Made by a program: the position numbers and the translations under genes
Notes under the pieces: generated by a model
Seen by the model: only the letters and a program-made list of their open reading frames with translations
Database searches by the model: none
What the model was told of the DNA's origin: nothing
From: Ferrimonas senticii DSM 18821
GTDB lineage: Bacteria > Pseudomonadota > Gammaproteobacteria > Enterobacterales > Shewanellaceae
Direction of reading: 5' to 3'
Length of the DNA stretch: 64,000 nucleotides
NCBI RefSeq assembly: GCF_000422665.1
Contig: NZ_AUGM01000019.1
Location: 19,145-83,144 of the forward strand
Shown here: positions 7,506 to 16,645 of the stretch, piece by piece
How positions within the stretch are numbered: the stretch's first letter is position 1
Layout: every line of letters starts with the position of its first letter

Positions 7506-8399
7506 TTACGGCACCTTGTGGCCAGTGGCTGCGGTCCAAATTCGGAACCAATGTTCGCGGGTGATCACCAGATCTTTGGCAGCAACGGCAGTTTGGATCC
7601 GTTCCACTTTGCCAGTTCCCAGCACGGGTAATGGTTTGCTTGGCAGAGCCAAAAGCCACGCGTATAGCACTTGATCGATGCTGCTGGCGCCAATCTCGGT
7701 GGCGATCGCCTGCAGCTCAGCACGGATCCGCCGGGCTTGTGGATCTTCAGGGCTGAACAGGCGGCCACCCCCTAGGCATGACCACGCCATCGGCGGTACT
7801 TGTTGCTGCTGCAGAAAATCCAAAGTGCCATCGTGAAGGCTAGCCATCTGCAGCGGCGAGATCTCCAACTGATTGGTCACCAATGGTTGTTCTAGTCGCG
7901 ATTGCAGCAGTTTGAATTGGTCATTGCTGAAGTTCGATACCCCAAAGTGAAGCACTTTGCCCGCTTGCTTAAGCTGGCTGAAGGCTTGTGCTACCTCATC
8001 GGCATTCATCAGTGGATCGGGGCGGTGGATAAGCAGCAGATCTATCCGATCGGTGCCGAAGTTCGTTAGTGATTGCTCTACTTGGTTGATGATGTGGCCG
8101 GCGCTGGTGTTGTAGTGCTGCAGATCGTAGCCCTTGCGCCCCGGCAGACAGATCCCGGTTTTGGTGACGATCTCGATCTGCTCGCGGATGCTGGGCTTGA
8201 GTTTAAGCGCATCACCAAAATGCTGTTCACACTGATAGTCACCATAGATGTCGGCGTGATCGCAGCTGCTGATGCCAAATTCGAGATGACTCTCTAGGTA
8301 GTGCAGCAACTGTTGTGGGGTCTTACCCCAGTCCAAAATGCGCCAGTAGCCAGCGACGTAGCGCGACAGTTCTAATCCTTTAAGGTTAACCCGTTCCAT
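7506..8399 (-). CDS. Aldo/keto reductase of the YdhF type
   Basis: A 297-residue NADPH-dependent oxidoreductase with a TIM-barrel fold. It closely matches E. coli YdhF in layout: LSRYVAGYWRILDWG at the N-terminus, DHADIYGDYQCE (catalytic Tyr), DLLLIHRPDPLMNADEVA, HFGVSNFSNDQF, TNQLEISPL and MAWSCLGGGRLF. The chosen ATG (8397-8399) has AGGAAATACG in front; the frame is open 27 codons further up but without a ribosome site. The substrate is unknown. It is monocistronic and divergent from ompW. Confidence 0.9.
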   Translation of the reverse strand: MERVNLKGLELSRYVAGYWRILDWGKTPQQLLHYLESHLEFGISSCDHADIYGDYQCEQHFGDALKLKPSIREQIEIVTKTGICLPGRKGYDLQHYNTSAGHIINQVEQSLTNFGTDRIDLLLIHRPDPLMNADEVAQAFSQLKQAGKVLHFGVSNFSNDQFKLLQSRLEQPLVTNQLEISPLQMASLHDGTLDFLQQQQVPPMAWSCLGGGRLFSPEDPQARRIRAELQAIATEIGASSIDQVLYAWLLALPSKPLPVLGTGKVERIQTAVAAKDLVITREHWFRIWTAATGHKVP

Positions 8400-8546
8400 C
8401 GTATTTCCTGTTGTCTCTACGGTCTGTGACGGCAGCTTAAAACGGCCATGCCTTGCCACGCCAGCAGTGACGTTATGCATACGTATGCATGACTACTTTG
8501 ATGAAGATCTCATTGATTCAGCTGAAATTTAACATCTGACTAAAAG

Positions 8547-8560
8547 TTGTTCAGGATCAA
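8547..8560 (+). promoter_or_regulatory. Candidate FNR site upstream of ompW
   Basis: TTGTTCAGGATCAA matches the FNR consensus TTGAT-N4-ATCAA at 9 of 10 positions. Its centre is about 32 bases upstream of a TAGCCT -10-like hexamer (8582-8587), close to class II activator geometry. ompW is anaerobically induced by FNR in E. coli, which makes the site plausible. The -10 is weak. Confidence 0.45.
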
Positions 8561-8630
8561 AAAAAGCTTCAGTGCAAAGGGTAGCCTGTTGAGTAAGGAT
8601 TTTCGCAACTGGTGATTTAAAAGGAGTGAG

Positions 8631-9275
8631 ATGATGCGGAAAGTAACCCTAGTGGCGGCCCTAGTATCCTGCGTGGTAGCAGCACCGGCCTTGGCCCACA
8701 AAGCTGGCGATGTGATCTTCCGCGCTGGCGCAGCGGTGGTAGCACCGAATGAGAGTTCGGATGATGTATTAGGAGCGGGCGAGTTCTCGATCGATGACAA
8801 TACTCAACTTGGGCTGAATTTTACCTATATGGTGACCGATAACTTCGGTGTTGAACTGCTGGCTGCCACCCCATTTCAACACGATGTGTCGTTAGCTGGA
8901 GTAGGAAAAATTGCTGAGGTAACCCACCTGCCACCAACGGTAATGCTGCAATACTACTTTGATGTGGGTCCGCTGCGTCCTTACGTGGGTGCTGGTTTGA
9001 ATGCCACCATCTTCTTTGATGAAGAGTTTAATTCCACTGCTAAAGGTGTTGGTTTATCCAACTTAGATTTGGATAGCAGCTTTGGGGTGGCGGCGCAGGT
9101 TGGGGTTGATTACCAACTGAATCAAAACTGGTTGTTGAACGCCTCGGTCTGGTATCTGGATATCGGTACCGACGTGAACTTCGATGCTACAGACATGGGC
9201 GTTACAACCAGTTATAGCATTAATACCGACATCGACCCTTGGGTCTACATGCTGTCGGTTGGCTACAAGTTCTAA
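8631..9275 (+). CDS. ompW: OmpW-family outer-membrane protein
   Basis: A 214-residue precursor with a Sec signal peptide ending in APALA (about residue 22). The mature part is an eight-stranded barrel of the OmpW family: HKAGDVIFRAGAAVVAPNE at the start, GLNFTYMVTDNFGVELLAATPF, PTVMLQYYFDVGPLRPYVGAGLN, and the terminal aromatic residue in VGYKF needed for barrel insertion. OmpW forms a narrow hydrophobic channel in the outer membrane. AAGGAG lies eight bases before the start; a second ATG follows directly. A hairpin terminator ends the unit, and a candidate FNR site lies upstream. Confidence 0.92.
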   Translation: MMRKVTLVAALVSCVVAAPALAHKAGDVIFRAGAAVVAPNESSDDVLGAGEFSIDDNTQLGLNFTYMVTDNFGVELLAATPFQHDVSLAGVGKIAEVTHLPPTVMLQYYFDVGPLRPYVGAGLNATIFFDEEFNSTAKGVGLSNLDLDSSFGVAAQVGVDYQLNQNWLLNASVWYLDIGTDVNFDATDMGVTTSYSINTDIDPWVYMLSVGYKF

Positions 9276-9291
9276 GCGCGTTCAGATAAAA

Positions 9292-9323
9292 AACGGCGCC
9301 GTGGATGAGTCCGCGGCGCCGTT
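9292..9323. terminator. Terminator of ompW, shared with serA
   Basis: AACGGCGCCG (9292-9301) and CGGCGCCGTT (9314-9323) form a 10-bp GC-rich stem. A-runs on the left and TTGTTATTT on the right let it act in both directions between the convergent genes ompW and serA. Confidence 0.85.
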
Positions 9324-9347
9324 GTTATTTGGGCTGAAATGAACAGA

Positions 9348-10577
9348 TTAGTGCAGGGCGCGGGCACGAATGGTGCCGTCGATCAGCTTTAACTCTTCCA
9401 GCGCTTCTTCGGCGTGTTCGGTATCAACATCCATCACTACGTAACCGATATTGGCGGTAGTTTGCAGATACTGACCAGAGATATTGATCCCCTTAGCGGC
9501 AAACGCTTGGTTGATCTGGTTCAGTACTCCCGGCTGGTTACGGTGGATGTGCAGCAGACGAGAGCTGCCGTGATGCTCTGGCAGCGACACCTGTGGGAAG
9601 TTAACCGCAGACAAGGTTGAACCGTTATCGGAATACTTAACCAGCTTCTGCGCCACTTCGATGCCGATGTTTTCCTGCGCCTCTTGGGTGGAACCACCAA
9701 CGTGCGGGGTCAAAATCACGTTGTCGAACTCACACAGCGGGCTGATAAATGGATCGTCGTTGGATTTCGGCTCTTCTGGGAACACATCGACGGCGGCGCC
9801 ACTTAGGTGACCAGATTTAAGGGAATCACAGAGGGCTTCGATATCGACTACGGTACCGCGTGAGGCGTTAATCAAAATGCTGCCTCGCTGCATCTGTGCT
9901 AATTGCGCGGTGGCGATCATCTCTTTAGTGCTTGGGGTTTCTGGTACGTGCAGCGATACCACATCCGCTTGCGCTAGCAGTTTGTTAAGGCTGGCGACTT
10001 GTTGGGCGTTACCCAGTGGCAGTTTGTTTTCGATGTCGTAGAAGCGCACCTGCATCCCCAGCCCTTCGGCCAGCACCCCAAGCTGGGTGCCAATGTGGCC
10101 GTAACCGACGATCCCCAACACTTTGCCACGGGCTTCAAAACTGTTGCTGGCGGATTTTTTCCAAATACCGCGGTGGGCGAGGGCGTTTTTCTCGGGAATG
10201 CCGCGCAGCAGCAGCAGGATTTGTCCCAATACCAATTCAGCCACGGAACGGGTATTGGAGAACGGCGCGTTAAATACCGGAATACCGGCCATTTCGCAGC
10301 TGTGCAGATCCACTTGATTGGTGCCGATGCAGAAGCAGCCGATCCCGGCCAACTTTGGGGCGGCGGCCACTACCGCTTCGGTCAGCTGCGTGCGGGAGCG
10401 AATGCCAACAAAATGGGTCTCTTGCAGGGCTTCGATAAGTTGCTCATCGGACAACGAGCCGCTCAGTTCGGTGACGTTGTGGTAGCCGGCATCACGGAAC
10501 ACCGCCGCCGCCTGCGGGTGTACCCCTTCTAGCAGCAGGACGTTGATCTTATCCTTATCGAGGGAATAGTGGTTCAT
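9348..10577 (-). CDS. serA: D-3-phosphoglycerate dehydrogenase
   Basis: A 409-residue enzyme (E. coli SerA has 410) catalysing the first step of serine synthesis, 3-phosphoglycerate to 3-phosphohydroxypyruvate with NAD+. The nucleotide-binding region has GIVGYGHIGTQLG, followed by NASRGTVVD and the catalytic LTPHVGGSTQEAQENIG (His). The C-terminal ACT domain (LLHIHRNQPGVLNQINQAF...GYVVMDVD) matches the serine-binding regulatory domain of the E. coli enzyme, so feedback inhibition by serine is expected. It is transcribed toward ompW. rpiA, the usual serA neighbour in enterics, is 3 kb away with an aldehyde dehydrogenase module and a peroxidase in between. Confidence 0.95.
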   Translation of the reverse strand: MNHYSLDKDKINVLLLEGVHPQAAAVFRDAGYHNVTELSGSLSDEQLIEALQETHFVGIRSRTQLTEAVVAAAPKLAGIGCFCIGTNQVDLHSCEMAGIPVFNAPFSNTRSVAELVLGQILLLLRGIPEKNALAHRGIWKKSASNSFEARGKVLGIVGYGHIGTQLGVLAEGLGMQVRFYDIENKLPLGNAQQVASLNKLLAQADVVSLHVPETPSTKEMIATAQLAQMQRGSILINASRGTVVDIEALCDSLKSGHLSGAAVDVFPEEPKSNDDPFISPLCEFDNVILTPHVGGSTQEAQENIGIEVAQKLVKYSDNGSTLSAVNFPQVSLPEHHGSSRLLHIHRNQPGVLNQINQAFAAKGINISGQYLQTTANIGYVVMDVDTEHAEEALEELKLIDGTIRARALH

Positions 10578-10626
10578 CTGGTTCTCTATTTATTAGTTTT
10601 TTGAGCAAATAGCTTAACCAAATAAA

Positions 10627-10654
10627 ACGCCGACTACTTGATTGCAGTCGGCGT
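10627..10654 (-). terminator. Terminator of the aldehyde dehydrogenase-TetR operon
   Basis: ACGCCGACT (10627-10635) and AGTCGGCGT (10646-10654), 9-bp perfect stem. Read on the minus strand it is followed by TTTTATT. It lies just after the TetR stop codon. Confidence 0.85.
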
Positions 10655-10675
10655 CGATAGAGCTTTGATATTACC

Positions 10676-11281
10676 TCATTGCATTTGTGCAGTATTGCCG
10701 CCAATTACTCGCCAAAACAGCATAAAACTGTCGTCAATCGCCTGTGATTGCTGGGCTTTTGGCAGCTCGCTAATGAACGCGGCGCTGGCCAAAAACTGGC
10801 TGTGGATCAAATGCTCGGTCAGTGCCAGTGGACTGGCAGCCAACAACTGTTGTTGCTGTCCCAGTTGCAGCAGTTGGCTTACTCCGGCAAACAGTTGCTG
10901 CACCGTTTGTTGGCGATTTGGATCGCTGGGGTGGTAGTGCATCTGCTGTAAAAAGCGCAATTGCAGTGGATGAGCGATAGCCCAGCGCATGCCGTTATGC
11001 CACAGTCGCTGGCTGTGCTGAAGCAGATCGATCTCCGCGCTAAGCTGGTTCGTTAGCTCAATGCCCGCCGCCAGTTGCGCTTTGGTTTCGGCAAACAGCG
11101 CGTTAACCAGCGCCGCTTTGTTGGCGAAATGGTGGAACAGAGTGCCGTTGGCAACGCCGGCGGTTTTGGCGATCTGAGCGGTGGCGGTGGCTTCGATGCC
11201 GCGCTCGACAAACAGCGTCAGCGCGGCATCCAACAGCAACTGCTTTTTACTGCGTGCAGCAGTGGCGGCAACGACTGTCAT
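10676..11281 (-). CDS. TetR-family regulator
   Basis: A 201-residue repressor with the TetR helix-turn-helix near the N-terminus (LFVERGIEATATAQIAKTAGVANGTLFHHFANKAALV, residues about 18-54) and a helical ligand-binding C-terminal half rich in Gln and Leu. It starts one base after the stop of the aldehyde dehydrogenase gene (TGA-G-ATG), so the two are translationally coupled. It probably autoregulates that operon in response to an aldehyde or related ligand, but the ligand is unknown. Confidence 0.88.
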   Translation of the reverse strand: MTVVAATAARSKKQLLLDAALTLFVERGIEATATAQIAKTAGVANGTLFHHFANKAALVNALFAETKAQLAAGIELTNQLSAEIDLLQHSQRLWHNGMRWAIAHPLQLRFLQQMHYHPSDPNRQQTVQQLFAGVSQLLQLGQQQQLLAASPLALTEHLIHSQFLASAAFISELPKAQQSQAIDDSFMLFWRVIGGNTAQMQ

Positions 11282-11282
11282 C

Positions 11283-12713
11283 TCAGCGCGCCAGCAGTTT
11301 TAGCATCAGCCGTTGCAGCGCATTACCGTAGGGCGGGTGCAACATCTGGGTGAAGTTGATGCGACCGCGGTGAACCACGGTTTTGGCATGACTGAAGGTA
11401 CGAAAGCCTTCGATGCCATGGTAGTGACCCATGCCAGAGGGGCCGATGCCGCCGAAGGGGGCGTCATCCGCCGCCACATGCACCACGGTGTCATTCAGAC
11501 TGACCCCGCCAGAGTGGGTTTCGCTGGTCACCCGCTGTTGCAATGACTTATCAAAACTCATCAGGTACAGCGCCAGTGGCCGTGGTCGTTGGTTGATGTA
11601 AGCCAGTGCCTCATCGACGCTGTCATAAGGCACCAGAGGCAGCAATGGACCAAAGATCTCGTCGTTCATCACCTGCATCTGATCACTGACGTTGGTCAGC
11701 AGGTGCGGCAGCAATCGATGGTGGTCATCGTCGCTAGCGTGCTCGGCTACCGGATGGACGGTGGCGCCTTTATCGATGGCATCAGTGAGGTTGTGCTGCA
11801 GCCGCTGGTACTGACGTTGATTGACGATGGAGGAGAAATCCTTGCTGGCAAGGCCATCGGGATAGCAGCGCTGAAAATGAGCTTTGAAGGCGTCGATAAA
11901 GGCGGCGATCTTTTCTCGTGGTAGCAGCACATAATCGGGGGCGACACAGATCTGTCCGGCATTAAGGCACTTGCCGTAGATGATCCGTGCTACCGCCTCG
12001 GCCATATCGAATTGGTCGTCAATCAGCACCGGCGATTTGCCGCCAAGTTCTAAGGTTACTGGGGTTAAGTTATCAGCGGCAGCGCGCATCACGTGGCGGC
12101 CTACGGCGGTGGAGCCGGTAAACAGCAGATGATCAAACGGCAGGGCAGAGAACGCCGCGGCGACCTCTGCTTCCCCTTCGACCACTTGCGCCTGATGGCC
12201 GAAATCCGCCAGCAGTTGTTTAATTACCGCATTGGTGTGTGGGGTGAACTCCGACAGTTTCAACATCGCCACGTTACCAGCGGCGATGGCGCTGATCAGT
12301 GGTCCGAGCGCCAGATAGATCGGGAAGTTCCACGGCACGATGATGCCAACCACGCCCTTGGGCTGATATTGCACTTCAACCTTGGACGGCGACAGCATCA
12401 GCCCTGCATGACGCCGACTGGCCTTCATCCACTTTTTCAGATTGCTGCGGCTGTAGCGGATTAAGTTGAGGCTGGGGACGATGTCGGTAAACAGCGAGTC
12501 GAACTCGGCCCGTTGGCCATAATCTTGGGTTAGCGCTGCTACTAAGGCCTGTTGCTGTTGCAGCAACACTTCGGCCAGCTTAGCCAGATCGCGATCTCGC
12601 TGTTCACGGGACGGGTTGCGATGCGCCGCGTAGTGTTGCTTGGCGTCAGCAAACTGTTGTTGCATTGCCGCGATGGCGTGGTCTTGGGGTGATACAGCAA
12701 GGGCCGGTTCCAT
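11283..12713 (-). CDS. Aldehyde dehydrogenase (coniferyl-aldehyde dehydrogenase type)
   Basis: A 476-residue NAD(P)+-dependent aldehyde dehydrogenase. Landmarks are IIVPWNFPIYLALGPLISAI (cofactor site), FTGSTAVGRHVM, the general-base Glu in TLELGGKSPVLID, and the nucleophile in NAGQICVAPDYVL. The overall layout is that of the CalB/fatty-aldehyde dehydrogenase branch (class 3-like), whose members oxidise coniferyl or long-chain aldehydes; the substrate here is unproven. I start at ATG 12713, which has GGGAG six bases before it, rather than at the upstream TTG. It is first gene of a two-gene operon with the TetR regulator. Confidence 0.9.
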   Translation of the reverse strand: MEPALAVSPQDHAIAAMQQQFADAKQHYAAHRNPSREQRDRDLAKLAEVLLQQQQALVAALTQDYGQRAEFDSLFTDIVPSLNLIRYSRSNLKKWMKASRRHAGLMLSPSKVEVQYQPKGVVGIIVPWNFPIYLALGPLISAIAAGNVAMLKLSEFTPHTNAVIKQLLADFGHQAQVVEGEAEVAAAFSALPFDHLLFTGSTAVGRHVMRAAADNLTPVTLELGGKSPVLIDDQFDMAEAVARIIYGKCLNAGQICVAPDYVLLPREKIAAFIDAFKAHFQRCYPDGLASKDFSSIVNQRQYQRLQHNLTDAIDKGATVHPVAEHASDDDHHRLLPHLLTNVSDQMQVMNDEIFGPLLPLVPYDSVDEALAYINQRPRPLALYLMSFDKSLQQRVTSETHSGGVSLNDTVVHVAADDAPFGGIGPSGMGHYHGIEGFRTFSHAKTVVHRGRINFTQMLHPPYGNALQRLMLKLLAR

Positions 12714-12869
12714 AAGCGCTCCCAATTTCGATAAGTTTTCAGTGGTTAGAGATCAGTTATCAGTTTCTAGTTGTCAGTGATGAGTAAGAGCAGGGGCAGC
12801 CGGTGCGATCTGGCTAATCACCACATTGCCTTTCCCCGACTGATTAGTCGGTCTGGTTACAACTTAGCC

Positions 12870-12897
12870 AAAAAAAATCGGCCTCGCAAGGGCCGAT
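12870..12897 (-). terminator. Terminator of the glutathione peroxidase gene
   Basis: ATCGGCC (12877-12883) and GGCCGAT (12891-12897) with an A-run at 12870-12877, which reads as a T-run on the minus strand, downstream of the peroxidase stop. Confidence 0.8.
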
Positions 12898-12951
12898 AAG
12901 GTTGGGAATGAGCGTCGCCGGATCACCAACCGGCGTCCAAACGCTCACTCT

Positions 12952-13488
12952 TTATTTTAGTAAGGTCTCGATTTTCTGGACGATTTTATCGTCATCTGGG
13001 CTGGTTTTTGATGACCAGTAATCCACCAGATTGCCATCGGCGTCGACCAGATATTTGTAGAAGTTCCACTTCGGGGCGCCGCCTTGGCGCGCCAGTTCGA
13101 CAAAAATCGGATCGGCATCGGAGCCGCGCACTTCGGTTTCGGTCAGCATGGTGAAGGAAACGCCGTAGTTTTTGTAACAAACCTCAGCGGCTTCCGCTTC
13201 GCTGTCTGCCGCTTGGAAGAAGTTGTTAGAGGGGAACCCCAATACCACCAAGCCTTGTTCGGCGTATTTATCGTGCAGTGCTTCGAGTTGTTCAAACTGG
13301 CCGGTAAAGCCACAGTGGCTGGCGGTGTTGACGATCAGCACCGGTTTGTCGGCGGTTAACTGGCACAGGTTAACGTTGTCTTTGGAGTGCAGCTTGCGTT
13401 TTTCAACGTCAAGCCAGGCCGGGCATTGACCGGCAAGGGCGGTGCTGGAGGCCAGAGCCAACAGCGGCAGCAGCGCTTTAACTTTCAT
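12952..13488 (-). CDS. Periplasmic glutathione peroxidase-like protein
   Basis: A 178-residue precursor with a Sec signal peptide (MKVKALLPLLALASSTALAG). The mature part is a thioredoxin-fold glutathione peroxidase: NTASHCGFTGQFEQLEALHD with the peroxidatic Cys (Cys replaces selenocysteine), GFPSNNF, and the WNFYKYLVDADG segment supplying the catalytic Trp and Asn. Such Cys enzymes usually reduce hydroperoxides with thioredoxin-like donors rather than glutathione. The signal peptide places it in the periplasm, unlike E. coli BtuE. It has its own terminator; rpiA lies upstream. Confidence 0.88.
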   Translation of the reverse strand: MKVKALLPLLALASSTALAGQCPAWLDVEKRKLHSKDNVNLCQLTADKPVLIVNTASHCGFTGQFEQLEALHDKYAEQGLVVLGFPSNNFFQAADSEAEAAEVCYKNYGVSFTMLTETEVRGSDADPIFVELARQGGAPKWNFYKYLVDADGNLVDYWSSKTSPDDDKIVQKIETLLK

Positions 13489-13521
13489 GGTTCAGATCCT
13501 TTTGAGTGGTTGTCCTTTAAC

Positions 13522-13552
13522 GGCGATGCTGAAAGTCCAGATCAGCATCGCC
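13522..13552 (-). terminator. Hairpin after rpiA
   Basis: GGCGATGCTGA (13522-13532) and TCAGCATCGCC (13542-13552) form an 11-bp perfect stem just after the rpiA stop. It has no proper U-run, so it may stabilise the mRNA end rather than terminate. Confidence 0.45.
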
Positions 13553-13568
13553 AAGTACGATGGCGTAC

Positions 13569-14225
13569 TTATTTGATGGTTTTAACCCCATCTTCGCTGG
13601 CCAATAGCAGCACATCGGCGCCGCGCTGGGCAAACAGGCCATTGGTGACCACACCAACGATGTTGTTCAGCTTATTTTCCAGATCTTTGGCGGCGTCGAT
13701 GTTCCAGCCCCAAACGTCGATTATCTGACAACCGTTGTCGGTGATGCAGCCTTCGCGGTACACCGGATCGCCACCCATGCGGACGATTTCACGCGCTACC
13801 GCAGAGCGGGACATTGGGATCACCTCTACCGGCAGAGGGAACTGCCCCAGAATATCTACTAGCTTGCTTTCATCGGCGATGCAGACAAATTTCTTGGCGA
13901 TGGAAGCGACGATTTTTTCGCGAGTCAGGGCAGCACCGCCACCTTTGATCATCTCCATCTTTGCGTTGATCTCATCGGCGCCATCCACATAAACGCTCAG
14001 TTCGCTAACGCTGTTCATGTCGAACACCTCGATACCCAGTGCTTTTAAGCGCTCAGTGGAGGCTTCAGAGCTGGATACCGCGCCTTTGATTTGGTCGGCC
14101 ATGGTGCCCAAGGCATCGATGAAGTGGTTAACGGTGGAACCGGTGCCGACACCAATAATGGTGTCTGGTTCGACGTAATCGAGGGCGGCCCAGCCGGCGG
14201 CTTTTTTCAGCGCATCTTGTGACAT
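13569..14225 (-). CDS. rpiA: Ribose-5-phosphate isomerase A
   Basis: A 218-residue cytoplasmic enzyme (E. coli RpiA 219) interconverting ribose 5-phosphate and ribulose 5-phosphate in the pentose phosphate pathway. It shows the phosphate loop [16 protein letters not shown], the catalytic YVDGADEIN (two Asp) and [14 protein letters not shown] (Lys and Glu). It is monocistronic on the minus strand, between the peroxidase and a molybdopterin oxidoreductase gene. Confidence 0.96.
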   Translation of the reverse strand: MSQDALKKAAGWAALDYVEPDTIIGVGTGSTVNHFIDALGTMADQIKGAVSSSEASTERLKALGIEVFDMNSVSELSVYVDGADEINAKMEMIKGGGAALTREKIVASIAKKFVCIADESKLVDILGQFPLPVEVIPMSRSAVAREIVRMGGDPVYREGCITDNGCQIIDVWGWNIDAAKDLENKLNNIVGVVTNGLFAQRGADVLLLASEDGVKTIK

Positions 14226-14311
14226 TGGTATTATTCCTGGTTACCGAAGAGGTTTCGGCGCCGATTATAGAGCCAGAAAGCGATCAAGTCGCGTCAGTTT
14301 TTCACACGTAA

Positions 14312-16462
14312 TCACAACGGTTTATCGGTTTTATCCAGTGGCTTGAGTTGCACCGTAAAGCCAGACAACACGGCGTTGCCACTAAGCGGATCTAACTGCT
14401 TGGCGTCGGCCAAGCGATTGAAGTTAACCCCTGGGTGCTCATTGGCAACCTGCTGCTGGGTATCGGCAAAGCGGTGCCCCCAGCCATGAGGCAGACATAC
14501 TACTTCTGGATGAACGTCGTCGCTGGCTGCAATGGTGACGGTTAGTTGGTTGCCATTGGCACTTAGCTGAGCCGTTTCACCGTCGCTCAGGTGCAACTTC
14601 GTTAGGGTGTTTGGATGAACCAACAGCACGCAGCGCGGTTTGCCTTTTACGAGATAAGGTAGGTTGTGCATCCATGAATTGTTGCTGCGCAGATCGCGCT
14701 TGCCAATCAGGGTGAGTTCACTGCTGGTTGGGCGATCCATCTGTTGCTGCAGCCGTGCAATATCGGTAGCGATGGGGGCCGGAAAGGCATTGATACGGCC
14801 ATTGTCGGTGCACAGTCGCGCTGGCAATGATGGCGTTAATGGCCCTAAATCGATGCCGTGTTCAGCGCTAAGCAGTTGTTCTGGGGTCAGTGGGTTATCG
14901 CTATTGGCATAAGGGCCATCGGCAAGCCCCAGCGCTAACATCGCCTCTGGCGCTGGCAGCGGTTGCAGTGGCATCCCGTTGGCCGCCGCCAGCGCCAGTG
15001 CTAAGCCATTAAAGATCTCATGGTCGAGCCGCTCATCGGCGGCGCGGGCAAAGACCGGCTTGCTGTATTTGGCGTAGTTGCGCACCGCAAATTTATTGAA
15101 GATCAGGTCGTAGTGGCTGTGAGCCAGCGGGCTGGCGGGCGGTAAGATCAGATCCGCATGACGGGTGGTTTCATTCAGGTAGGGATCGACGCTCACCATA
15201 AAGTCGAGGCTGGCAAGTGCCTTATCAAGATTATCTGCCGATGGCGTCGATAACACTGGATTGCCGGCGATGGTGATCATCGCTTTGATTTGGCCGGCAC
15301 CGGCGGTGGTGATCTCTTCGGCCATCACCGCACAGGGCAGTTCTTTGGAAAACTCTGCCAGGCCTCGCACTCGGCTGTGCCAGCGGCCAAAGTGACCTTT
15401 AGCTCGATCGCTGGGCCCGGCGGGATTGATCGCCGGGGTGCTGACTAGGGTACCGCCGACGCTATCAAGGTTGCCGGTCAGTAGGTTAAGCACTTGAATG
15501 GCCCACTGACAGAGGGTGCCAAACGCTTGGGTGGAGACGCCCATGCGACCATAAACGGCGGCGCTGTTGGCCTGACACAGGCGCTTGGTCAAACGTTCGA
15601 TGGTTGCGGCTTCGATGCCGCAATAGGCGCTCACCCAATCAACACTGAACGGCGCTACTGCTTGACTGAGTTGCTCAAGGCCATCGGTCAGCGGCGTCAG
15701 GTGGTTGGGGCGCTGCCAGCGGTTATCAACGATCAGTTTGATCATCGCCAGCAGCAACGCGGCGTCGGTGCCGGGGCGAATGAAGTGGTGCGCGCTGGCG
15801 CGCTTGGCGGTTTCGGTGCGGCGCGGATCGATAACCACCACCTCGCCGCCGCGATCGCGAATCGCGCTTAGGCGATTGCGGATATCAGGGGCGGTCAGCA
15901 GACTGCCGTTCGAGGCCAGCGGATTGGCGCCAATCACCAGCAACAGATCGGTGTGGTCGATATCGGCAATTGGCAGCAGGAACTGATGGCCATACATCCA
16001 CAGTGACACCAGATGGTGCGGAAGTTGATCGACCGAGGTGGCCGAAAAGCGGTTTTTGGTTTTTATCAGCCGAGTAAAGTGACTGCCGTGGGTCATGTGC
16101 CCTAAGTTGTGAACATTGGGATTACCGGCGTAGATGCCGATGGCGTCATCGCCGTATTGCCGTTGGATAGCGCTGAGTTTATCCGCGACCAACTGATAGG
16201 CATCTTGCCAAGCAATCGGTTGCCATTGACCGGCTACTTTTTGGATTGGCGTGCGCAGCCGGTCTGGATCGCCGTGGAGTTCTTTCAGCGCCACCCCTTT
16301 GGGGCAGATATGGCCGCGAGACAGCGGATCGTCTTTATCGCCGGTGATCGAGCGGATCTGCTCCCCCTCGGTAACGATTTTCAGGCCACAGATCGCCTCG
16401 CACAGATGGCAGGCGCGGTAATGGCTTTGTGGTTGGGATAAGGTGTTCTCGACGGCGGGCAT
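14312..16462 (-). CDS. Molybdopterin-dependent oxidoreductase, cytoplasmic type
   Basis: A 716-residue protein of the DMSO-reductase superfamily. The N-terminus binds a [4Fe-4S] cluster through CHLCEAICGLK and, further on, GHICPKG. It then has the molybdopterin-binding core (DAIGIYAGNPNVHN, LLVIGANPLASN, VVIDPRRTETAKRA, RPGTDAALLLAM) and the C-terminal dinucleotide-binding domain (CLPHGWGHRF). There is no twin-arginine signal, so it should be cytoplasmic. The substrate is not identifiable: neighbours offer no partner subunit, and the residue coordinating the metal is not obvious. Formate dehydrogenase-like, nitrate reductase-like and BisC-like roles all remain open. I start at ATG 16462, behind AAGGAAG. 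Confidence 0.85.
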   Translation of the reverse strand: MPAVENTLSQPQSHYRACHLCEAICGLKIVTEGEQIRSITGDKDDPLSRGHICPKGVALKELHGDPDRLRTPIQKVAGQWQPIAWQDAYQLVADKLSAIQRQYGDDAIGIYAGNPNVHNLGHMTHGSHFTRLIKTKNRFSATSVDQLPHHLVSLWMYGHQFLLPIADIDHTDLLLVIGANPLASNGSLLTAPDIRNRLSAIRDRGGEVVVIDPRRTETAKRASAHHFIRPGTDAALLLAMIKLIVDNRWQRPNHLTPLTDGLEQLSQAVAPFSVDWVSAYCGIEAATIERLTKRLCQANSAAVYGRMGVSTQAFGTLCQWAIQVLNLLTGNLDSVGGTLVSTPAINPAGPSDRAKGHFGRWHSRVRGLAEFSKELPCAVMAEEITTAGAGQIKAMITIAGNPVLSTPSADNLDKALASLDFMVSVDPYLNETTRHADLILPPASPLAHSHYDLIFNKFAVRNYAKYSKPVFARAADERLDHEIFNGLALALAAANGMPLQPLPAPEAMLALGLADGPYANSDNPLTPEQLLSAEHGIDLGPLTPSLPARLCTDNGRINAFPAPIATDIARLQQQMDRPTSSELTLIGKRDLRSNNSWMHNLPYLVKGKPRCVLLVHPNTLTKLHLSDGETAQLSANGNQLTVTIAASDDVHPEVVCLPHGWGHRFADTQQQVANEHPGVNFNRLADAKQLDPLSGNAVLSGFTVQLKPLDKTDKPL

Positions 16463-16573
16463 AGCTGGGCTTCCTTTAATTGCTGCTATCCCCAAACCTG
16501 CCGCGTTAATTTAACGGCGGCAATTGAAAGCTATTTGATGGTGATGATGAGCCCGGCCATAACGGGCAGAAAC

Positions 16574-16604
16574 AAAAAAGGAGCCAACCTTTGACGGTGG
16601 CTCC
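16574..16604 (-). terminator. Terminator of the Hsp20 gene
   Basis: GGAGCCA (16580-16586) and TGGCTCC (16598-16604) with an A-run on the left, which is a U-run on the minus strand. Confidence 0.85.
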
Positions 16605-16645
16605 TTCGGCGGGAGTGATGATGACAGATTAGGGGGCGAAATGGA

